A DNA stretch of 64,000 bases from Porphyrobacter sp. (GTDB lineage: Bacteria > Pseudomonadota > Alphaproteobacteria > Sphingomonadales > Sphingomonadaceae), in NCBI GenBank assembly GCA_016125555.1, contig WGLN01000009.1:62001-126000 (forward strand), given 5' to 3'. Positions within the stretch are counted from its first letter, which is position 1. Each line of letters begins with the position of its first letter. The notes below the pieces were generated by a model. It was not told the DNA's origin, searched no databases, and saw nothing but the letters and a program-made list of their open reading frames with translations. Below are positions 60,242 to 64,000 of the stretch, one piece after another. Both the position numbers and the translations under genes were made by a program.

Positions 60242-62128
60242 CTATCCCCTCTGGTTCGCTACGGCTTTGGCCGGCGGACGCGGCGAGACACTGACGTGTG
60301 TTAGGTTTTCATCGCACGCGGGTTCCGGCGCGTCGTGCCCGCCGCTCGCCTCGGCGGCGACCAGCCTTGCGACGGGACCATCCCCCCGCGAAAGCGCGGC
60401 GAAGCTGCCCGCCTCGATCACCCGCCCGTCGCGCAGCGCGATCACCTGATCGGCGAGCGCGACCATCGCGAGCCGGTGCGCGATCACCAGCACGGTCACC
60501 TTTCCGCGCAGCGCCGCGATGGCGCGGGTGATCGCCGCCTGGCTCTCCCAGTCGAGCGCGCTGGTGGCTTCGTCGAGCACCAGAAGTTGCGGCTTCATCG
60601 CCAGCGCGCGGGCCAGCGCAAGGCGCTGGCGCTGCCCGCCCGAAAGGCGACTGCCGTTCTCGCCGAGGGGGGTGGCGATCCCCTGCGGCAGGCGGCGCAC
60701 GAAGCCAGCCGCGCCTGCAGCCTCGAGCGCGGCCCACAATTCCGCCTCGCCCGCTTCGGGCCGTCCGAGGCGAAGATTGTCGGCGACATCGCCGGCGAGC
60801 AGGAAGGGCTCCTGCGGGACGTAGGCGATGCTCGCCCGCCAGTGCCGCGCGCGCTCGGCGGTGAGCGGGGCGCCGTCGATGCGAATGGTGCCCGATTGCG
60901 GCACCAGCAGCCCGCACAGCAGGTCTGCCGCCGTGCTCTTGCCGCTGCCCGAAGGGCCGACCAGCGCGGTCACCGCACCGGCGGGGATGACGAGGTCGAT
61001 GGCGTCGAGCGCCGGCGTGCCGCCGGCCCCGGCATAGGCATAGGAGACGCCCTCGCAGCGCAGTTCCGAGCGCAGCGGCAGCGGCTCGGCGGCGCGGGTG
61101 CCGGGTGCTTCGGCTTCCGCCGCGCACCGGGCGCGGAAGGCTTCCACGTCGGTGAAGACGGTGAGGTTCACCAGCAGTTGCTGGCTCTGCGTCTGCATGC
61201 CGGTGAAGCGCGGCGCGATGCGCATCAGCAGCAGCAGGAAGGCGACCAGCTCGGGCAGGGCGAGGCCGAGCATCTCCACTCCGGCGAGCACCAGCGCCGC
61301 GACCGCCACAGCGCTCACCAGCTGCGAGACGATCGTGCCGAGCGAGGTCAGCCGCATGTAGCCCACCGCCTCGTCGTGAACCTTGGCGAGGTTCTCGGCG
61401 AGCCGCTGTTCGAAGGCGCCTTCCGCGCCGTGGATCTTGGCGGTCTTGAGGCCGCCGAGGAACTCCGAGACGGTGCGGTACTGGTCGCGCTTGTTGACCG
61501 TGCGTTCGAGCCCGAAGCGCGTCGCGCGGCGGCGCAGCGGGGTGAGGATGCCGAGGATCGCCAGCCCGAGCGCACCGGCGGCCAGCATCATGGCGGGCGA
61601 GATGATCCACGCCACCGCGAGGTAGATGACCAGCAAGATGCCCGCCTGCAGCAGCATCATCACCGCCATCGCCGCCGCATAGATGCGCTCGACATCGCCG
61701 GTCAGCAGGTGATGAAGATCCGAAGGGCGGTGCCGCGCGAGGTGGTCCCAGCGCAGCGCCCCGATGGCTGCGAACAGGTCGAGCCGGAGGCGGTTGAGCA
61801 GGTCGAACAGCAGGTCGGCGAGGTAGATGTTCTTGGCGCGGGTGAAGAAGCCGTGAAGCGCGATCAGACCGACCAGTCCGGCAAGCGCGGCGGCGAGGCT
61901 GACATGGAGGTCGCCGGGTATCCAGTCGGGCAGGGGCAAGCCTGCACCTGCATCGCGCCCGGCGAGCGAAAGCAGCGGGATGACCAGCAGGATCGAGACG
62001 CCCTCGGTCAGCCCGCCCAGCACCAGCAGGCCCAGCGCGAAGGCGAAGCGCCGCCCGCCGCCCTTGGCGAGAAAGCGCGCGAAGCGGGCGAGCGCGGCCA
62101 TCTGGCCGGGGCGGGCGGGGCTCTCCAC
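60242..62128 (-). CDS. ABC exporter (fused TMD-NBD), lasso-type or polymer exporter
   Basis: A 628-residue fused exporter. Six TM helices (about 20-300) start FAFALGLLVLGGLTEGVSIL, and the ATPase has Walker A GPSGSGKST, LSGGQRQRLALARAL, LLVLDEATSALD and AHRLAM. There is no C39 peptidase domain. It lies 4 nt after the kinase gene and 2 nt before the beta-barrel gene. GTG 62128 is preferred, with ATG 62101 (MAALARF) possible. In lasso clusters the D transporter has this form (McjD-like). Confidence 0.88.
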   Translation of the reverse strand: MESPARPGQMAALARFARFLAKGGGRRFAFALGLLVLGGLTEGVSILLVIPLLSLAGRDAGAGLPLPDWIPGDLHVSLAAALAGLVGLIALHGFFTRAKNIYLADLLFDLLNRLRLDLFAAIGALRWDHLARHRPSDLHHLLTGDVERIYAAAMAVMMLLQAGILLVIYLAVAWIISPAMMLAAGALGLAILGILTPLRRRATRFGLERTVNKRDQYRTVSEFLGGLKTAKIHGAEGAFEQRLAENLAKVHDEAVGYMRLTSLGTIVSQLVSAVAVAALVLAGVEMLGLALPELVAFLLLLMRIAPRFTGMQTQSQQLLVNLTVFTDVEAFRARCAAEAEAPGTRAAEPLPLRSELRCEGVSYAYAGAGGTPALDAIDLVIPAGAVTALVGPSGSGKSTAADLLCGLLVPQSGTIRIDGAPLTAERARHWRASIAYVPQEPFLLAGDVADNLRLGRPEAGEAELWAALEAAGAAGFVRRLPQGIATPLGENGSRLSGGQRQRLALARALAMKPQLLVLDEATSALDWESQAAITRAIAALRGKVTVLVIAHRLAMVALADQVIALRDGRVIEAGSFAALSRGDGPVARLVAAEASGGHDAPEPACDENLTHVSVSPRPPAKAVANQRG

Positions 62129-62132
62129 GCGC

Positions 62133-63080
62133 CTAGTCCCCGATCGCCGCGGCGACGAAGTCGACCACCTCGCCGAGGGCGGCAAGATCGTCGGGGACGG
62201 TCAGGATCGCGGCCTTCGCGCGGTTTGCGAGGCCCGTGCACTGGCGCGCGTGGCGTGCGGCGATTGCGGGGGTAATTGCCCGCATGCCGAAGCGCGTGCC
62301 GTAGGAAAAGCGCAGGAAGGCCTTCATCCGCAGCGGTGCGTCGAGCCATTCGAGCCCCAGCCTCTCGCCGCGCTTGAGGAGGAAGAAATGGCCCGGCGCG
62401 AGCGTCTCTTCGGCGAACCCGGCCTCGAGCAGATAGCGCTGCTTCTCGCGGACATAGGGAACCCCCGGCCGCTCCGCGAGGTCCACCGAGGCGAGCGCCG
62501 CTGAGGCGGCTCGGGTGAGCTTGACCTGCGGGAAGGCGGGCTGGATGTGCCCCGGGCCGCTCTCCAGCCCGGCGATCGCGATGATGTCGTCGGTGATGAG
62601 GCCATGTCCGGCGCGCAGGAAGGCCCCTGCGGTGGTCGACTTGCCCGCGCCCTTGTCGCCGAGAAAACCGCAGGCCTTCCCGTTCACCGCCAGCGCGCTG
62701 CCGTGCAGCAGAAAGAAGCCGCGCGCCTGGAGCAGCAGCGCCATGACCGGACCGAGCAGCGGAAATCCGATCAGCGCGGGCTCGACCCCGGCGCGCGGCT
62801 CGACCTCGATAAGGTCGGGCGCGCACACCCGGAACGCGCCGATCTGCGGGTAGAGGAGAAAGCACTCCGCGTCGCCGAAACGAAACTCGCCCGGCGCGTC
62901 GAGCGCAGGGAAGGTCCGGCCGGTGTCGACGATCCGGATGGTGAGGTCGGCCGGCCCCTCGGGCGCGGGGAGCAGTTCGGGCAACGCGAGGTCGCTGGCG
63001 ATTGCCAGACCGAATGCGCGGTAGTGGTGGACGGCCCTGCTCGTCTGTTCGGCGCGAAGGCTTTCGGGGCGCGCGCTCAT
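62133..63080 (-). CDS. HprK-like serine kinase
   Basis: A 315-residue protein. The N-terminal segment YRAFGLAIASDLALPELLP is that of HprK-related kinases of peptide and EPS clusters. The P-loop is GFLGDKGAGKSTTAGAFLRAGHGLITDD (in part: LGDKGAGKSTT, then ITDDI). It is more similar to lasso-cluster kinases (PadeK, ThcoK) that phosphorylate the precursor's C-terminal Ser than to true HprK of the PTS. Its ATG overlaps the asparagine-synthase-like stop (ATGA). Confidence 0.85.
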   Translation of the reverse strand: MSARPESLRAEQTSRAVHHYRAFGLAIASDLALPELLPAPEGPADLTIRIVDTGRTFPALDAPGEFRFGDAECFLLYPQIGAFRVCAPDLIEVEPRAGVEPALIGFPLLGPVMALLLQARGFFLLHGSALAVNGKACGFLGDKGAGKSTTAGAFLRAGHGLITDDIIAIAGLESGPGHIQPAFPQVKLTRAASAALASVDLAERPGVPYVREKQRYLLEAGFAEETLAPGHFFLLKRGERLGLEWLDAPLRMKAFLRFSYGTRFGMRAITPAIAARHARQCTGLANRAKAAILTVPDDLAALGEVVDFVAAAIGD

Positions 63081-64000
63081 GCCGCCACCTCTTCGCGATG
63101 CGTAGGCGCCTCGGCGGCGGCGCGGGTTTCGAGCCAGATGCCCATCGCCACCGCGCGCCACACCATCTGCACCGCGCGGCCCGGGGCGGCGTCGGGATCG
63201 GCGGCGATGGCGGCGAACAGGCGCGTCGCCTTCTCCCGGTCGATGAACGGCGCGAGCGGACCGGCGGGATCGCCGAGCAGCGCCTCGATCCGCGCGCGAT
63301 GGTGGCGCACGAGCCCGCGTGCAAGGTGAACGGTGAAGTCGATCTTGTCGCGCCGCGCGAGCACGCTGGCGGGCACGATCCCCGTCATTGCGCGGCGCAG
63401 CACCAGCCGCGACCATCCGTTGGCGAGCTTTTCCTCTGCCGGCAGGCCGAGGCAGAACTCCACCACCTGCCGATCCCAGAAGGGGTAGCGCGCGGCGACG
63501 CCCAGCGAAGCGTAGAAGGCGGCGTGGACCTCGAAGGCATAGGGCTGGAGCGGGTCGGACAGCACCGCGCGGTGCTGCGCCTGTTCGCCGGCCGCGGTCT
63601 CGGGCTTGGCGAAGGCGCGCAGCCGCTCCCTGAGGCGGCTTTCGGCCACGAGCTCATCGGAAAGGAGGTGCGCGGGCGCGTTTGCGGAATGGGCCGTCTC
63701 GCGGTCGAAGGGGGCGAGCAGGCGCGCGATCAGCCTTGCGTCGCGGCGCTGCTGGCGGGCCGCCACGCGGCGGGCAAGCACCAGTCGCGAGCGTCCGTAA
63801 TTGTCTGCCGCGCCCCTGGCCTCGCGCAGCAGCGCCCGCCACGCCCCGCGCGCGGCGAGCTCGTCCAGCAGGCCATAGCCGTGGCTCACCACCTCGTCGC
63901 CGCCGTGGCCGTCGAAAAGCACCTCGACGCCGCGCTGCGCCGCCGCGGCGACAACCGGACGCAGGCAGGCAAGATTGGGCGACAGCGTCGGCCCGCCGAG
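63077..64000 (-). CDS. Asparagine-synthase-like enzyme, C-terminal part (lasso cyclase type)
   Basis: The last 307 codons of a gene running off the right edge. The visible part is the ATP-dependent synthetase domain: the LGGPTLSPN segment, the LFDGHGGDEVVSHGYG motif, and later PFWDRQVVEFCLGLP and RLVLRRAMTGIVPASVLARRDKIDF. The glutaminase domain and PP-motif SGGxDS would be upstream, outside the window. In lasso-peptide systems this is the C protein that closes the macrolactam. Alternative: an amidotransferase of polysaccharide synthesis. Confidence 0.85.
   Translation of the reverse strand, partial: LGGPTLSPNLACLRPVVAAAAQRGVEVLFDGHGGDEVVSHGYGLLDELAARGAWRALLREARGAADNYGRSRLVLARRVAARQQRRDARLIARLLAPFDRETAHSANAPAHLLSDELVAESRLRERLRAFAKPETAAGEQAQHRAVLSDPLQPYAFEVHAAFYASLGVAARYPFWDRQVVEFCLGLPAEEKLANGWSRLVLRRAMTGIVPASVLARRDKIDFTVHLARGLVRHHRARIEALLGDPAGPLAPFIDREKATRLFAAIAADPDAAPGRAVQMVWRAVAMGIWLETRAAAEAPTHREEVAA

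Noticed and set aside
1..64000. tRNA genes, CRISPR repeats, insertion sequences or a replication origin
   Set aside because: No cloverleaf-like gene, spaced repeats, transposase or DnaA-box cluster was noticed on reading.

Overview
The window is about 64 kb of GC-rich, densely packed chromosome with codon use that leaves long antisense frames open. Gene content and order (miaB-ybeZ-ybeY-CorC type, a MucR/Ros regulator, TsaB-RimI, large TonB receptors of the sphingomonad type, class II DAHP synthase, paired DUF1501/DUF1800) point to an alphaproteobacterium of the Sphingomonadales, most likely the Erythrobacteraceae. This placement is an inference from protein character, not from a marker-gene comparison. 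No rRNA, tRNA, CRISPR array, IS element, phage or plasmid module was seen, and no intergenic gap exceeds 300 bases.

Region 1 (1-9.4 kb) is housekeeping: the end of miaB, ybeZ, a small periplasmic protein, ybeY and a CBS-domain CorC protein run rightward. A LysR regulator follows with a tiny downstream gene. The minus-strand block has plsC, fur, mucR, rimI/tsaB, a nitroreductase and an Nfu-type Fe-S protein. Region 2 (9.4-17.4 kb) holds a large M16 peptidase, class II DAHP synthase, and an ergothioneine operon (egtB, egtD) followed by an FAD oxidoreductase.

Region 3 (17.4-27.4 kb) looks like a LacI-controlled glycan-uptake locus: a flavin-dependent halogenase divergent from a TonB receptor, then LacI regulator, MFS transporter and a GH3 lipoprotein. 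A near-identical 16-bp palindromic operator lies upstream of both the TonB receptor/halogenase pair and the GH3 gene. Region 4 (27.4-36.2 kb) is accessory: DUF1501/DUF1800, an SdsA-type alkylsulfatase, a two-gene YqcI/YcgG-DUF1989 operon suggestive of guanidino-group chemistry, and a stress-type membrane operon (DUF3618, holin-like, and an induced protein) next to a STAS-like gene.

Region 5 (36.4-60.2 kb) is an exopolysaccharide locus: initiating sugar transferase with a co-directional CYP152 peroxygenase, a cell-wall hydrolase overlapping a Rap1a/Tai-like gene, a long minus-strand operon joined largely by 4-nt overlaps (GT2, Wzy, Wza, a GT2-GT4 fusion, GT4, PglK-like ABC flippase, GT61, a GT2-GT2 fusion), two divergent glycosyltransferase pairs, a Wzc/BY-kinase and an outer-membrane beta-barrel. 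Region 6 (58.9-64 kb, running off the edge) is a tight operon of asparagine-synthase-like enzyme, HprK-like kinase, ABC exporter and that beta-barrel. It has the enzyme set of a kinase-bearing lasso-peptide or related peptide-modification system, but the precursor and B protein would have to lie beyond the window. This operon and the guanidino pair are the best candidates for undescribed biology.
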